Part shown: positions 26,782 to 36,093 of the stretch, piece by piece
How the letters are laid out: each line of letters opens with the position of its first letter
Position numbering within the stretch: the first letter of the stretch is position 1
NCBI GenBank assembly: GCA_947167045.1
Contig: CAMVGO010000015.1
Span: 1-50,712, forward strand
From: an uncultured Clostridia bacterium
GTDB lineage: Bacteria > Bacillota > Clostridia > Saccharofermentanales > Saccharofermentanaceae
Length of the DNA stretch: 50,712 bases
Direction: 5' to 3'
Made by a program: the position numbers and the translations under genes
Notes under the pieces: generated by a model
What the model was told of the DNA's origin: nothing
Seen by the model: the letters and a program-made list of their open reading frames with translations, nothing else
Databases searched by the model: none

Positions 26782-27585
26782 ATGTTTTTCAGGAAGGTGC
26801 TTGCAACAGTCATGACAGCCGGTTTGATGTTGTCATTTGTTCCTTCAACGGCTTTGGCTGCCACAACGGGCTGGCAGGGCGACAGTGCATCCGGCTGGCG
26901 TTATTACACATCCGAAAGCGAGTATATCAAGAACGACTGGAAGTCCGTAGGCGGCAAGTGGTATTACTTTGATGCTTCGGGCTACATGGTAACCGGCTGG
27001 GTCAAGGTTGGCAGCCAGTGGTATTACATGGACAAGAACGGTGCCATGAAGACCGGCTGGCTCAAAGACGGGACTGCATGGTATTACTTAAAATCCAACG
27101 GAGCGGCTCTGCAGAACGCATGGGAATTCATCGGCGGAAAGCTCTATCACTTTAACAGTTCTGGAGCCATGGAGACAAATAAGTGGATCGACTGCGGTGA
27201 ATCCACGTGGTCGACTGATGCAAAGAACTATACCGCAAAAGACGGCGGTGTCTGGTACTTTGCAGGAGGCGAGAACGGCATTCTCATGAACGTTACCGAT
27301 TATCTTATCGGTGACAGGTTCTATGATTTTGATGAAAACGGTGCTTGTCTCAATCCTTACGACGGAAAGACCGTGACTGGGTGGTATAAGGATTCTTACC
27401 ATAAGTCAGGCCGTTATGATGAGAAGGGCGGCAACTGGTATTATTTCGATGCCGACGGGAACAAGATCTGTGATGTGAGTGATTACATCATCGACGGCAA
27501 GGGCTATAATTTCGATACGCACGGCATATGCAAGAATTACAGAAATCCTTGTATTCACGATAATGAACTGGACATAGACAACTGA
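26782..27585 (+). CDS. Secreted CW-repeat protein (267 aa)
   Basis: ATG 26782 is chosen because GGAGG lies seven bases upstream and the next residues form the signal peptide (MFFRKVLATVMTAGLMLSFV, cleavage after TALAA); an in-frame start 60 bases earlier would bury it. The shared TTGWQGDSASGWRYYTSESE module is followed by four well-kept CW repeats (KWYYFDASGYMVTGW), then degenerate units. The cap-like motif occurs twice, at YDFDENGACLNP and YNFDTHGICKNY. It is the last CW gene of the cluster. No catalytic domain is seen. A TACAAT box at 26745-26750 lies 31 nt upstream but lacks TGn. Confidence 0.83.
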   Translation: MFFRKVLATVMTAGLMLSFVPSTALAATTGWQGDSASGWRYYTSESEYIKNDWKSVGGKWYYFDASGYMVTGWVKVGSQWYYMDKNGAMKTGWLKDGTAWYYLKSNGAALQNAWEFIGGKLYHFNSSGAMETNKWIDCGESTWSTDAKNYTAKDGGVWYFAGGENGILMNVTDYLIGDRFYDFDENGACLNPYDGKTVTGWYKDSYHKSGRYDEKGGNWYYFDADGNKICDVSDYIIDGKGYNFDTHGICKNYRNPCIHDNELDIDN

Positions 27586-27617
27586 AACCCCTCTGACGGA
27601 AACGGGAGAAGCAGCAG

Positions 27618-28712
27618 ATGACGACGAGTGAGTTTTTGAGCGATAACTTTGTAATGATCTACGAGATAGGCGGGCTCGTGATCCTGCTTCTCGTGGGTGC
27701 TCATATCTCGCGTCATATGAAGAGGAAAACCTTTGTCGCCATAGGGCTGCTCGTGACTGAAACGATATGTTATCTGACTGAGAGATGGACGCAAGACTTT
27801 AGCGAGCTCAGCATCTTAAGACCGATGCTCACGGCCACGCTCTACTCTATCTATCCGCTGATAATAATTGTGATGATGCTCGTCACCACCACCGAGATGG
27901 ACAGGAAACGTTTCTGGCTGCTGATGATACCGGAACTTGTCTGCATTCCTGTTTTTTATACATCACAATGGACGCATATAGTCTTCTATTTCATCAATCC
28001 GAACAATTATCAGGGCGGACCGCTCAGCTATCTGCCTTATGCTCTGTTTACCTTGTATGTAGTCATATTCCTCATCCATAATTTCATCTATCTGAGGCAC
28101 ACATCGAGGATCAACAGGACTATCATCGCGTATATCACGATCGGTCCGCTTGTTGGGGCTTTTGCCATCATGATCATGGGCATAGATAAGGATTACTGTG
28201 CACTTTTCACTTCGGGATTCCTGCTTTACTTCGCATATCTTTACATCCACATGGCCAAGGTCGATCCGCTGACGAGCCTGTACAACAGACAGAGCTACTA
28301 TCAGGATATCGAAGTCAACGCGCGTTACATTACGTGTGTCGTCTCCGTGGATATGAACGACCTTAAGTATCTCAATGACAATTTCGGTCATCAGGCCGGT
28401 GACGTGGCATTAAAGACGGTTGCTCAGATATTAAGGGGCAACTGCGGACGCAATGCGACTGTCTACCGTGTAGGCGGTGATGAGTTCATGATCTTCTACA
28501 CGGGGAGCACTGAAGAGACCGTCAAAAAGGACCTGGCTGCGATGAAGGCCGCGATGGACAAGACGGAATATGTCTGCGCCTACGGATATGCCATGGTCGA
28601 CAAGGGAAGGGCGATACCCGATGCCATAAGGATTTCCGATCAGCGCATGTACGACAACAAGGCTGAGCTCAAGAAGATCAGGAATCTGAATGCCACGGGC
28701 ATAAGGGGATAA
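27618..28712 (+). CDS. Membrane diguanylate cyclase (GGDEF)
   Basis: A 364-residue protein with about seven membrane segments in residues 10-215, followed by a GGDEF domain (KVDPLTSLYNR start, VGGDEF active loop). It should make cyclic di-GMP from two GTP at the inner face of the membrane. The autoinhibitory RxxD site before the active loop is absent (RNAT in its place), so product inhibition is not expected. The C-terminal part after the active loop is short but ends in the usual ISDQRMYDNKAELKK. GGGAG sits nine bases before the ATG. It follows the CW cluster by 32 nt with no terminator between, so it may be co-transcribed with the last CW gene. C-di-GMP commonly controls surface proteins; a link here is inference. 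Confidence 0.88.
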   Translation: MTTSEFLSDNFVMIYEIGGLVILLLVGAHISRHMKRKTFVAIGLLVTETICYLTERWTQDFSELSILRPMLTATLYSIYPLIIIVMMLVTTTEMDRKRFWLLMIPELVCIPVFYTSQWTHIVFYFINPNNYQGGPLSYLPYALFTLYVVIFLIHNFIYLRHTSRINRTIIAYITIGPLVGAFAIMIMGIDKDYCALFTSGFLLYFAYLYIHMAKVDPLTSLYNRQSYYQDIEVNARYITCVVSVDMNDLKYLNDNFGHQAGDVALKTVAQILRGNCGRNATVYRVGGDEFMIFYTGSTEETVKKDLAAMKAAMDKTEYVCAYGYAMVDKGRAIPDAIRISDQRMYDNKAELKKIRNLNATGIRG

Positions 28713-28771
28713 TACTTCAGTTCAGGCAGATCCTTTAGTGATATTTTAGTGGTTTTGTCTTTATTTCTCGG

Positions 28772-28799
28772 TTGCGTTAAAGTCCCGATAATATATAAT
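28772..28799 (+). promoter_or_regulatory. Promoter of the cysteine desulfurase-thiI operon
   Basis: TTGCGT (28772-28777) and TATAAT (28794-28799) are 16 bases apart, 48 nt before the start codon. Confidence 0.65.
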
Positions 28800-28847
28800 A
28801 CTGTCGTCAATTTGTGCTATTCATGCCGAAAAAGCGAAAGGCTGCTC

Positions 28848-29987
28848 ATGATCTATTTCGATAACAGTGCCACAACATTTGTCTCTGATGCCGTAAAGGC
28901 AAAGATCAATGAACTCATGGAGGATCAATTGTCCGCCAATCCCGGTGCGCTTCATAAGCTCGGGAACAGGGCGGTCGAACTTTACGAGGGCATCAGAAAA
29001 GAGACTGCAGGACTCCTTGGTGCCAAACCCGAGGAGATATTCTTCACGTCATGCGCTACTGAAAGCGCCAACACTGCCATCAAGGGATATATGAGCCGCA
29101 ACAAACGTGCGGGGAATGCCGTAATATCCACAAGAACCGAGCATAAGGCGACTTTAGAGTGCCTGGAGTATCTGACTAAGCTCGGTTACGAGATAAGATA
29201 TGTTAAGGTCGGCCTCGACGGGAAACCGGTTATGGAGAGCCTGGAAGAGGAACTCGGAAAGGGAGACGTCGCACTCGCGTGCTTTACACTGGTCAATAAC
29301 GAGACTGGAGCTGTGCTTCCTTTCGCAGACATCGCGAAGAAGATAAAGGCTTTGTCTCCTTCGACTGTGATCTATCTCGACTGCGTTCAGGCATTGGGTA
29401 AGATGCAGATAGATCTTGCATCCATGGGGGCTGACTTGTGTTCTTTCTCCGGACACAAGATACATTCCGTAAAGGGTAACGGTGTTCTCTACGTCCGCAA
29501 TGGCGTAAGGATAGATCCGCTTATCGTTGGCGGAGGACAGCAGGACGGCATGCGTTCGGGCACACAGAGTCCCGTGCTCGCCGGAGCTTTCCTTGAGGCA
29601 TTAAAGGAAGTTTCTTCGGGGATAGACGAAGCCCGCGAAGAAGTAACCTTGATAAACAATTATCTGAGGAAGGAACTGGCAGCAAGAGGCGCACAGATCC
29701 TTTCTCCTGATGATGCGCTGCCTTATGTGCTCAACGTGTCTTTCCGCGGTTTTGAATCCGAGACGATGCTGCATTGTCTTGAGATCTACGATATATATGT
29801 TTCCACTGTTTCTGCGTGTTCGGCAAAGCAGAAGAAGGTATCCTACGTGCTTCTCGAGATGGGCGTTGACCGCAAGACGGCGGCAAACGCGGTAAGGTTA
29901 AGCTTTTCCAGACATAACACGATGGATGAAGCTTATGAATTCATCAGACACGTTGATGATATCTACGAACAATTTCTGATCAAGTGA
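28848..29987 (+). CDS. Cysteine desulfurase (NifS/IscS class)
   Basis: A PLP enzyme of 379 residues that takes sulfur from cysteine as a protein persulfide. Start MIYFDNSATTFV at ATG 28848 matches the family N-terminus; upstream in-frame codons lie before the promoter. The PLP lysine is in SFSGHKIHS, and the catalytic cysteine is in VSACSAKQKK. It is 11 nt upstream of thiI. In Bacillus subtilis a rhodanese-less ThiI is served by an adjacent dedicated desulfurase (NifZ), so this gene most likely supplies sulfur for 4-thiouridine in tRNA. A general IscS role is possible. Confidence 0.92.
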   Translation: MIYFDNSATTFVSDAVKAKINELMEDQLSANPGALHKLGNRAVELYEGIRKETAGLLGAKPEEIFFTSCATESANTAIKGYMSRNKRAGNAVISTRTEHKATLECLEYLTKLGYEIRYVKVGLDGKPVMESLEEELGKGDVALACFTLVNNETGAVLPFADIAKKIKALSPSTVIYLDCVQALGKMQIDLASMGADLCSFSGHKIHSVKGNGVLYVRNGVRIDPLIVGGGQQDGMRSGTQSPVLAGAFLEALKEVSSGIDEAREEVTLINNYLRKELAARGAQILSPDDALPYVLNVSFRGFESETMLHCLEIYDIYVSTVSACSAKQKKVSYVLLEMGVDRKTAANAVRLSFSRHNTMDEAYEFIRHVDDIYEQFLIK

Positions 29988-29998
29988 GGGAATAAGAC

Positions 29999-31201
29999 AT
30001 GGCAAATGTTCTTCTTGCAAGAATGGGTGAGGTAACGCTTAAGGGGCTTAACAGGGGTTCTTTTGAGATACAGCTCAAGATGAACCTCAAGTACAGGCTC
30101 AAGAGATTCGGCAATCTGAAGATCTATCAGAGCCAGAGCAGAATCTGGATCGAGCCCAAGGAAGAGGATAATCCGAACTTCAGGAGTATGGCGGATGCAG
30201 AGGATATCATGAAAGCTGTCTGCCAGGTTTTCGGCATCGTCTCAGTAAGTCTCGCAAGGAAATTTGAAGGTGACTTTGAATCGATAAAGGAGAATGCCGT
30301 TTCCTGCGTAAAAGAACTCCTTGAGCAGAATCCGGGATATCAGACTTTCAAGGTTGAGAGCAAGCGCGGAAACAAGACGTTCCCGATGACTTCGCCCGAG
30401 ATCTGCGACGAGCTCGGCGGATATCTGCTCGATACATTCCCGGAACTCAAAGTAAAAGTAAAGAATCCTGATTTCATTGTCAACGTTGAGATCAGAGAGT
30501 CCAACTATATCTATTCAGGCAAGATGATGGCTCACAGAGGCCTTCCGGTCGGTACATGCGCAAAGGGAATGCTCCTTTTGTCAGGCGGTATCGACAGCCC
30601 TGTTGCAGGCTTCATGATGGCTTCCCGCGGCATGCCTTTGGACGCCGTTTATTTCCATTCATATCCTTACACGAGCGACCTTGCCAAGCAGAAGGTAATA
30701 GATCTTGCGAAGATCGTTTCTGGATATTCGGGACGCATGACGCTTCATGTCGTAAATTTCACGCAGATCCAGCTCGATCTTTATAAGCAATCGCCGCAGG
30801 ACATGCTCACGGTCACGATGAGGCGTGTAATGCTCCAGATAGCAGAGCGCCTTGCCATTAAATACGACTGCAAGTGCCTCATAACCGGCGAGAGCCTGGG
30901 TCAGGTGGCATCACAGACCATGGAAGCCATTGCGGCCACAAACGAGGTCGTAAAGATGCCCATCCTGCGTCCTCTCATCGGAATGGACAAGCAGGCTACA
31001 TGCGATATCTCAAGGGACATCGGAGCTTTTGAGACATCTATACTGCCGTATGAGGATTGCTGCACTGTTTTTGTTGCAAAACATCCAAAGACACACCCTC
31101 ATCCCGAGGATATAATCGAAGCAGAAAAAGACCTTGATATCGAAGATCTTGTCGAGAGGGGCGTTTTAGGCACCGAAGACATCGTCATCGATCCGTTCTG
31201 A
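29999..31201 (+). CDS. thiI: tRNA 4-thiouridine synthase ThiI (no rhodanese domain)
   Basis: ThiI adenylates U8 of tRNA and thiolates it; in some species it also feeds thiazole synthesis. The 400 residues contain an N-terminal ferredoxin-like domain, a THUMP domain (about 60-165), and a PP-loop ATPase with LLSGGIDSPVAGFM. The conserved cysteine motif EDCCTVFVAKHPKTHP is present. There is no C-terminal rhodanese domain, as in Bacillus-type ThiI, which fits the desulfurase gene just upstream. The start has GAGGGAAT about eight bases upstream. Confidence 0.94.
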   Translation: MANVLLARMGEVTLKGLNRGSFEIQLKMNLKYRLKRFGNLKIYQSQSRIWIEPKEEDNPNFRSMADAEDIMKAVCQVFGIVSVSLARKFEGDFESIKENAVSCVKELLEQNPGYQTFKVESKRGNKTFPMTSPEICDELGGYLLDTFPELKVKVKNPDFIVNVEIRESNYIYSGKMMAHRGLPVGTCAKGMLLLSGGIDSPVAGFMMASRGMPLDAVYFHSYPYTSDLAKQKVIDLAKIVSGYSGRMTLHVVNFTQIQLDLYKQSPQDMLTVTMRRVMLQIAERLAIKYDCKCLITGESLGQVASQTMEAIAATNEVVKMPILRPLIGMDKQATCDISRDIGAFETSILPYEDCCTVFVAKHPKTHPHPEDIIEAEKDLDIEDLVERGVLGTEDIVIDPF

Positions 31202-31229
31202 TATTGCATCATAGTATATGGAGTAAGCC

Positions 31230-32258
31230 TTGAGGATTGGAAAACTTACAGATGAGCAGCTTGAAGCTCTTGTTTTATCGAGATTGCCCGGGTTATCGAG
31301 CAATACGCTCTCGGGTGCCGGGATCGGTGCTGACTGCGCATGGCTCAAGACCGGTGAGAATCTCCTTGTAACATCGTCAGATCCCATAACTGCCGGAGGA
31401 AGCGAGTCCGGTACTCTTGCGATCCACGTATCCTGCAATGACATTTCCGCATGCGGAGTTAAGCCCACGGGCATATTGATAGTTATTATCGCTCCTCCTG
31501 ATTCAACTGAAGAAGACATAAGCTCGATCGTGGACCAGGCCAGCCGCGAGGCTAAAAAGCTCGGCGTTGACATAGTCGGCGGTCACACAGAGGTGTCTGA
31601 CTGCGTGAACAGGTTTGTGGTTATCTCGACGGCTTTCGGAGTAGTCGAGAAGGGAAGCGCCGTTCCTTTGGGACATGCTCTGCCCGGTGACAAACTGATC
31701 ATAACCAAGACCGGAGCCATCGAAGGCAGCTTCATAGCCGCAAATGAGCACCGCGCCAAACTCGAAGGTAAAGTGCCTGATGAGTATATCGAGGAAGCGA
31801 AGACTTACAGCAAGCTGATCTCAGTCGTCAGGGAAGGAACCATCCTTGGACCGCTGCCTTCTTCGAACGGTGCGTTGAGAGAAGACGGTTTTCCGAGATC
31901 CTGTGTAAACCTCATGCACGACGTAACCGAGGGCGGTGTAGAGGGCGCGGCTTTTGAGATGGCTGACTTTTCGAAGACCGGCGTTACGCTCGATGAGCGC
32001 CTCGTTCCTTTTACTGAATGTTCGAAGGCTATCTGCGGTGCGTTGGGACTAGATCCGTTCAGGCTCATATCGTCCGGAGCACTCATGATCGCATCGTCCG
32101 AACCCGAAAAAGTTATATCGGCACTTGAGGCCGAAGGTATAAAAGCCACAGTGATAGGCGAGTTCACAGAGCTCTCTGAGGGCGCTAAAACGATTGGTCC
32201 GGACGGCGTGACCAGACCTATGCCTGCTCCTTCGGCTGATGAGATCTATAAGATCTGA
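31230..32258 (+). CDS. AIR synthase-related protein (HypE/ThiL/SelD superfamily)
   Basis: A 342-residue ATP-binding protein of the PurM superfamily, most like the HypE-type branch: early GADCAWLKTGENLLVTSSDP, VSCNDISACGVKP, VGGHTEVSD, and MHDVTEGGVEGA. The C-terminal Cys used by true HypE for cyanide transfer is missing, since the protein ends SADEIYKI, and no hydrogenase genes are nearby. The start is TTG at 31230 with GGAG six bases before it. It lies 28 nt after thiI, so it is probably in the same operon. A role in a phosphotransfer step linked to sulfur or cofactor metabolism is possible, but the substrate is not known. Confidence 0.78.
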   Translation: MRIGKLTDEQLEALVLSRLPGLSSNTLSGAGIGADCAWLKTGENLLVTSSDPITAGGSESGTLAIHVSCNDISACGVKPTGILIVIIAPPDSTEEDISSIVDQASREAKKLGVDIVGGHTEVSDCVNRFVVISTAFGVVEKGSAVPLGHALPGDKLIITKTGAIEGSFIAANEHRAKLEGKVPDEYIEEAKTYSKLISVVREGTILGPLPSSNGALREDGFPRSCVNLMHDVTEGGVEGAAFEMADFSKTGVTLDERLVPFTECSKAICGALGLDPFRLISSGALMIASSEPEKVISALEAEGIKATVIGEFTELSEGAKTIGPDGVTRPMPAPSADEIYKI

Positions 32259-32327
32259 GCTTCCGGTTCTCGTCTTTTATAGCTTATTTGCACACGAAAA
32301 CGCGGTATTTTACTAAAGTTTTTTTGC

Positions 32328-32356
32328 TTGATTGAAAAGGGTCCTTATACTAAAAT
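32328..32356 (+). promoter_or_regulatory. Promoter of glyA
   Basis: TTGATT (32328-32333) and TAAAAT (32351-32356) are 17 bases apart, 38 nt before the start codon. Confidence 0.65.
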
Positions 32357-32394
32357 ATTACGCGTTGATTACAACCCGAGGAGGAATTTTATAT

Positions 32395-33636
32395 ATGTAC
32401 GACCACATCAAGGCTGAGGATTCTGAAGTCTATTCCGCAATAATGCAGGAGATCGGACGTCAGAGAAACAAGATCGAGCTTATCGCATCAGAGAACATGG
32501 TTTCCGAGGCTGTCCTCGAAGCAGCAGGTTCTCCGCTCACAAACAAATACGCAGAGGGTTACCCGGGAAAGCGTTATTACGGCGGATGCGAGTATGTGGA
32601 TATCGTAGAGCAGCTCGCAATAGACAGAGCTAAGCAGCTCTTCGGTGCTGAGCACGTTAACGTACAGCCCCACTCCGGTGCACAGGCTAACACGGCAGTT
32701 TATTTCGCCATCCTCGAACCCGGTGACACCATCCTCGGACTCGACCTCTCACACGGCGGTCACCTCACTCACGGTATGAAGATCAACGTTTCCGGAAGAA
32801 CATATCATTCCGAGTTCTATCAGGTAGACGAGAAGACACAGATGCTCGACTATGAGGCAATCAGAGCAAAGGCTCTCGAGTGCAAGCCTAAGGTAATCGT
32901 TGCAGGCGCTTCCGCTTATCCGAGGATCATCGACTTCAAGAAATTCAGAGAGATCGCTGACGAAGTTGGCGCATATCTCTTCGTTGATATGGCACACATT
33001 GCCGGTCTTGTAGCAGCAGGACTTCACCCGAATCCGGTTCCGTATGCTGATTTCGTTACAACAACAACTCATAAGACACTGAGAGGACCCCGTGGCGGTA
33101 TCATCATGTGCAAAGAGGAATATGCGAAGAAGATCAATTCCGCAGTATTCCCCGGACAGCAGGGCGGCCCCCTCATGCACATCATCGCTGCAAAGGCTGT
33201 TGCTTTCAAGGAAGCGCTCTCTCCTGAGTTCAGAGCTTATGCCGAGCAGATCGTTAAGAACGCTAAGGCTATGAGCGAAGCGCTCCTCGCAAGAGGCGTT
33301 AACCTCGTTTCAGGCGGAACTGACAACCACCTCATGCTCATCGACCTGAGAGGCACAGGTGTTACAGGCGCCATGCTCCAGGAGCGTTTGGATGATGTAA
33401 ACATCACGGCTAACAAGAATACAATTCCTTTCGATCCCGAAAAGCCTACAGTAACATCCGGCGTACGTATCGGTACACCTGCAGCTACTACAAGAGGCTT
33501 CAAGGAAGAGGATTTCGTTGAAGTTGCAAACATCATTGCCGATTGCATCTTCGACTACGATAACAAGAAGGAAGAATCCATCAAGAGAGTCAAGGCTCTT
33601 ACTGATAAGTATCCCGTATATCCTGATATCGTTTGA
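32395..33636 (+). CDS. glyA: Serine hydroxymethyltransferase
   Basis: A PLP enzyme of 413 residues that interconverts serine and glycine with tetrahydrofolate, the main source of one-carbon units. The start [13 protein letters not shown] at ATG 32395 has CGAGGAGGAA upstream; the earlier in-frame ATG lies over the promoter. Family marks are [24 protein letters not shown], and the PLP lysine in [14 protein letters not shown]. Full length. It has its own promoter and is followed by rarA after 34 nt. Confidence 0.96.
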   Translation: MYDHIKAEDSEVYSAIMQEIGRQRNKIELIASENMVSEAVLEAAGSPLTNKYAEGYPGKRYYGGCEYVDIVEQLAIDRAKQLFGAEHVNVQPHSGAQANTAVYFAILEPGDTILGLDLSHGGHLTHGMKINVSGRTYHSEFYQVDEKTQMLDYEAIRAKALECKPKVIVAGASAYPRIIDFKKFREIADEVGAYLFVDMAHIAGLVAAGLHPNPVPYADFVTTTTHKTLRGPRGGIIMCKEEYAKKINSAVFPGQQGGPLMHIIAAKAVAFKEALSPEFRAYAEQIVKNAKAMSEALLARGVNLVSGGTDNHLMLIDLRGTGVTGAMLQERLDDVNITANKNTIPFDPEKPTVTSGVRIGTPAATTRGFKEEDFVEVANIIADCIFDYDNKKEESIKRVKALTDKYPVYPDIV

Positions 33637-33670
33637 TCCCGCTTTGAGCTGATACTCAAAGCTAAGGCTT

Positions 33671-34981
33671 ATGGAAGATAACAAACCGCTGGCTTACAGA
33701 ATGTCTCCGTTGACTCTGGATGAGTATGCGGGGCAGGAGCATATTATCGGCAAAGGTAAGATGCTCCGACGGATGATCGAGGCAGACAGACTGTCTTCGA
33801 TCATTTTGTTCGGGCCGCCTGGAGTCGGCAAGACTGCTCTTGCACGTGTTATCGCCAATACCACCAAATCCAGGTTTGAACAGCTGAATGCCGTCACGGC
33901 AGGCGTTTCGGACATCAAGAAGATAGTTTCCGACGCCTCGAATCCGTTGCTTTCGGAAGGCCGCAAGACTGTCCTGTTCATCGACGAGATCCACAGATTC
34001 AACAAGCTCCAGCAGGATGCGCTTCTCCCGTTCGTAGAGGACGGGACTGTCGTGCTGATCGGAGCCACGACGGAGAATCCGTTCTTTGAAGTGAACAAGG
34101 CTCTTGTCTCGAGATCAACCGTATGTCAGCTGAAGCCTCTCGAGGCAAAGGACATAGTTAAGGTTCTAAAGAATGCCCTGACAGACAAGGAACGCGGCTT
34201 AGGCTCGATGGATGTCGAGATCTCCGATGAGACACTGATCAAGATAGCCGAGACTTCGAACGGAGACGCGAGATCTTCACTGAACAGTCTTGAACTTGCC
34301 GTTATTACAACACCTCCTTCGGCTGACGGTACCATCGTTATTACGGACGAGGTAATGAAGGAATGTATCCAGACCAGGACTGTTCTTTTCGATAAGGACG
34401 GGGAAAACCACTATGACAATATAAGCGCCATGATCAAGTCCATGAGGGGCTCTGATCCTGACGCAGTTATTCTGTATCTGGCCCGCGCTCTCGCTGCGGG
34501 CGAGGACATCGAGTTCCTGGCAAGGCGTATCATGATCTGCGCGGCCGAAGATGTCGGAATGGCCAATCCCAACGCGCTGCTTGTGGCAGTTGCCGCTTAT
34601 GAATGCGCCAGGGCCGTCGGCATGCCGGAGGCGAGGATACCGCTGGCCGAAGCTGCGATCACGGTCGCGACTTCGCCAAAGTCCAACGCGGCTTATCTGG
34701 CCATTGACAAGGCGCTGGGAGATGTCAGGTCAAAAGATACGGGAGTCGTTCCCATGCACCTCAGGAATGCGCCTGCAAAGGGCATGGAGGATCTTGGATA
34801 TTCCGTCGGGTACAAGTATCCGCACGATTTCCCCGGACACATAACAAAGCAACAGTATATGACCGATAAGATGCTCGGAACGAAGTATTACGAGCCGACG
34901 GATATCGGATATGAGCGCAAGGTCAACGAGTATCTCGAATACGTAAAGAAGATGACCGGGCAGGGGGGACAGGATGCGTAA
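33671..34981 (+). CDS. rarA: Replication-associated recombination protein RarA (MgsA)
   Basis: A 436-residue AAA+ ATPase acting at stalled replication forks. Walker A FGPPGVGKTALARVI, Walker B LFIDEIHRFNK and sensor-1 LIGATTENPFFEVN are followed by the SSB-interacting and tetramerisation C-terminal region (RGSDPDAVILYLARAL, PEARIPLAEAAITVA). Full length. Its 3' end overlaps the lipoprotein gene by eight bases, so the two are translationally coupled. Confidence 0.94.
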   Translation: MEDNKPLAYRMSPLTLDEYAGQEHIIGKGKMLRRMIEADRLSSIILFGPPGVGKTALARVIANTTKSRFEQLNAVTAGVSDIKKIVSDASNPLLSEGRKTVLFIDEIHRFNKLQQDALLPFVEDGTVVLIGATTENPFFEVNKALVSRSTVCQLKPLEAKDIVKVLKNALTDKERGLGSMDVEISDETLIKIAETSNGDARSSLNSLELAVITTPPSADGTIVITDEVMKECIQTRTVLFDKDGENHYDNISAMIKSMRGSDPDAVILYLARALAAGEDIEFLARRIMICAAEDVGMANPNALLVAVAAYECARAVGMPEARIPLAEAAITVATSPKSNAAYLAIDKALGDVRSKDTGVVPMHLRNAPAKGMEDLGYSVGYKYPHDFPGHITKQQYMTDKMLGTKYYEPTDIGYERKVNEYLEYVKKMTGQGGQDA

Positions 34982-35516
34982 GGCAGCAGTGTTATTGATC
35001 ACCTTTATGGTGTTGGTTTTTGGCATTTCGGGCTGTAATGAGATAAAGGAACAGCCTTTTAAGATCGAAGATCCCGTGACCATTGAACAGGTAAACACGG
35101 GCGGAAAATATGTCGCTAGGGCTTTCCTCGAGTCGATCTTCACCGATGACCGGGAACTGTTCAACAAATGCTATCCCGACGGTTATCTCGAAAGACTCGG
35201 CAAGGCTGCCGGCGCCGATGTTTTCGAGCAGTATAAGAGCGTAATGAAAGTCGGTTCGGCTGTTATGGGTACCGCTTCGGTGGACTACAGGGATTACACG
35301 ATAGAGAACGGTTTTGACCAGGCGAGCATGAAGGCTCACATATGCCTTAACACGGAAGCCGAATACTCGGAGATTAGCCAGATACAGCTTCAGAAGATCG
35401 GAGTCCGGTTCAGCGGTGCCGGAGATACCATGGATACGTATTTCTATTTTGTTGTATACGAGAGAAACGGTAACTGGTATATGCTCGAGACTTTCAAGGG
35501 CGAAATGGAGTTCTGA
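34974..35516 (+). CDS. Putative lipoprotein, function unknown
   Basis: A 180-residue protein with a lipoprotein signal (LVFGISGC, cysteine at residue 21). The remainder is a single globular domain with the look of an NTF2-like or DUF4878-type fold: a helix with ARAFLESIFTDDRELFNKCYP early and a final strand NGNWYMLETF. I do not recognise a named family. It starts within the end of rarA and ends two bases before dtd, so it belongs to a rarA-lipoprotein-dtd operon. It is expected on the outer face of the membrane. Confidence 0.8.
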   Translation: MRKAAVLLITFMVLVFGISGCNEIKEQPFKIEDPVTIEQVNTGGKYVARAFLESIFTDDRELFNKCYPDGYLERLGKAAGADVFEQYKSVMKVGSAVMGTASVDYRDYTIENGFDQASMKAHICLNTEAEYSEISQIQLQKIGVRFSGAGDTMDTYFYFVVYERNGNWYMLETFKGEMEF

Positions 35517-35518
35517 TC

Positions 35519-35965
35519 ATGAGATTCTGCATACAGGTCGTAAAACAGGCATCAGTTGATATCGATGGTGAGAGGGTGTCTTCGATAGGCCCCGGCATGC
35601 TCGTCCTCTGCGGCGTTGGCAAGGACGATGACGAGGCTGTTGCTGACAAGATGATCTCCAAGCTCCTGAAGCTCAGGATTTTTTCAGACGAGAACGGCAA
35701 GACGAACCTCAGTCTGACAGATATCGGCGGGGAAATGCTCCTTGTGTCCCAGTTTACGCTCTATGCTGACTGCAAGCACGGAAACAGACCTTCATTTACG
35801 GACAGCATGGGTCCTCAGAGAGCAGAAGAACTCTATAACTATATCGCTGACACCATAAGACCTCAGGTCAAAAAGCTCGGTACGGGCGTTTTCGGGGCAG
35901 ACATGCAGGTGAGCCTGATCAATGACGGCCCGTTCACCGTCATCCTCGATTCTGCGGCCATTTAA
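35519..35965 (+). CDS. dtd: D-aminoacyl-tRNA deacylase
   Basis: Dtd hydrolyses D-amino acids, and glycine on tRNA-Ala, from mischarged tRNAs. The 148-residue length is exact for the family. The SQFTLYAD motif is present. The cross-subunit cis-proline motif, usually GPVT, reads GPFT in NDGPFTVILDS, a small change next to the invariant Gly-Pro. It is the last gene of the rarA operon. Confidence 0.94.
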   Translation: MRFCIQVVKQASVDIDGERVSSIGPGMLVLCGVGKDDDEAVADKMISKLLKLRIFSDENGKTNLSLTDIGGEMLLVSQFTLYADCKHGNRPSFTDSMGPQRAEELYNYIADTIRPQVKKLGTGVFGADMQVSLINDGPFTVILDSAAI

Positions 35966-36028
35966 CCGCCGTTTGTGTCATTGACTGATAATTTTTCACG
36001 CGTTTGAAATATTATATATATATTATTT

Positions 36029-36037
36029 TGTTAAAAT
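36029..36037 (+). promoter_or_regulatory. Extended -10-like promoter of clpX
   Basis: TGTTAAAAT follows an AT-rich tract and lies 56 nt before the clpX ATG. No clear -35 box is seen at standard spacing. Confidence 0.45.
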
Positions 36038-36093
36038 AGCGTCGTAGTGATAGAATATCTTGACTACGAATTTTGTTTTTCAGGAGTTATTTA

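Noticed and set aside
36001..36093. Riboswitch before clpX
   Set aside because: The leader is AT-rich with no visible conserved aptamer or terminator pair.
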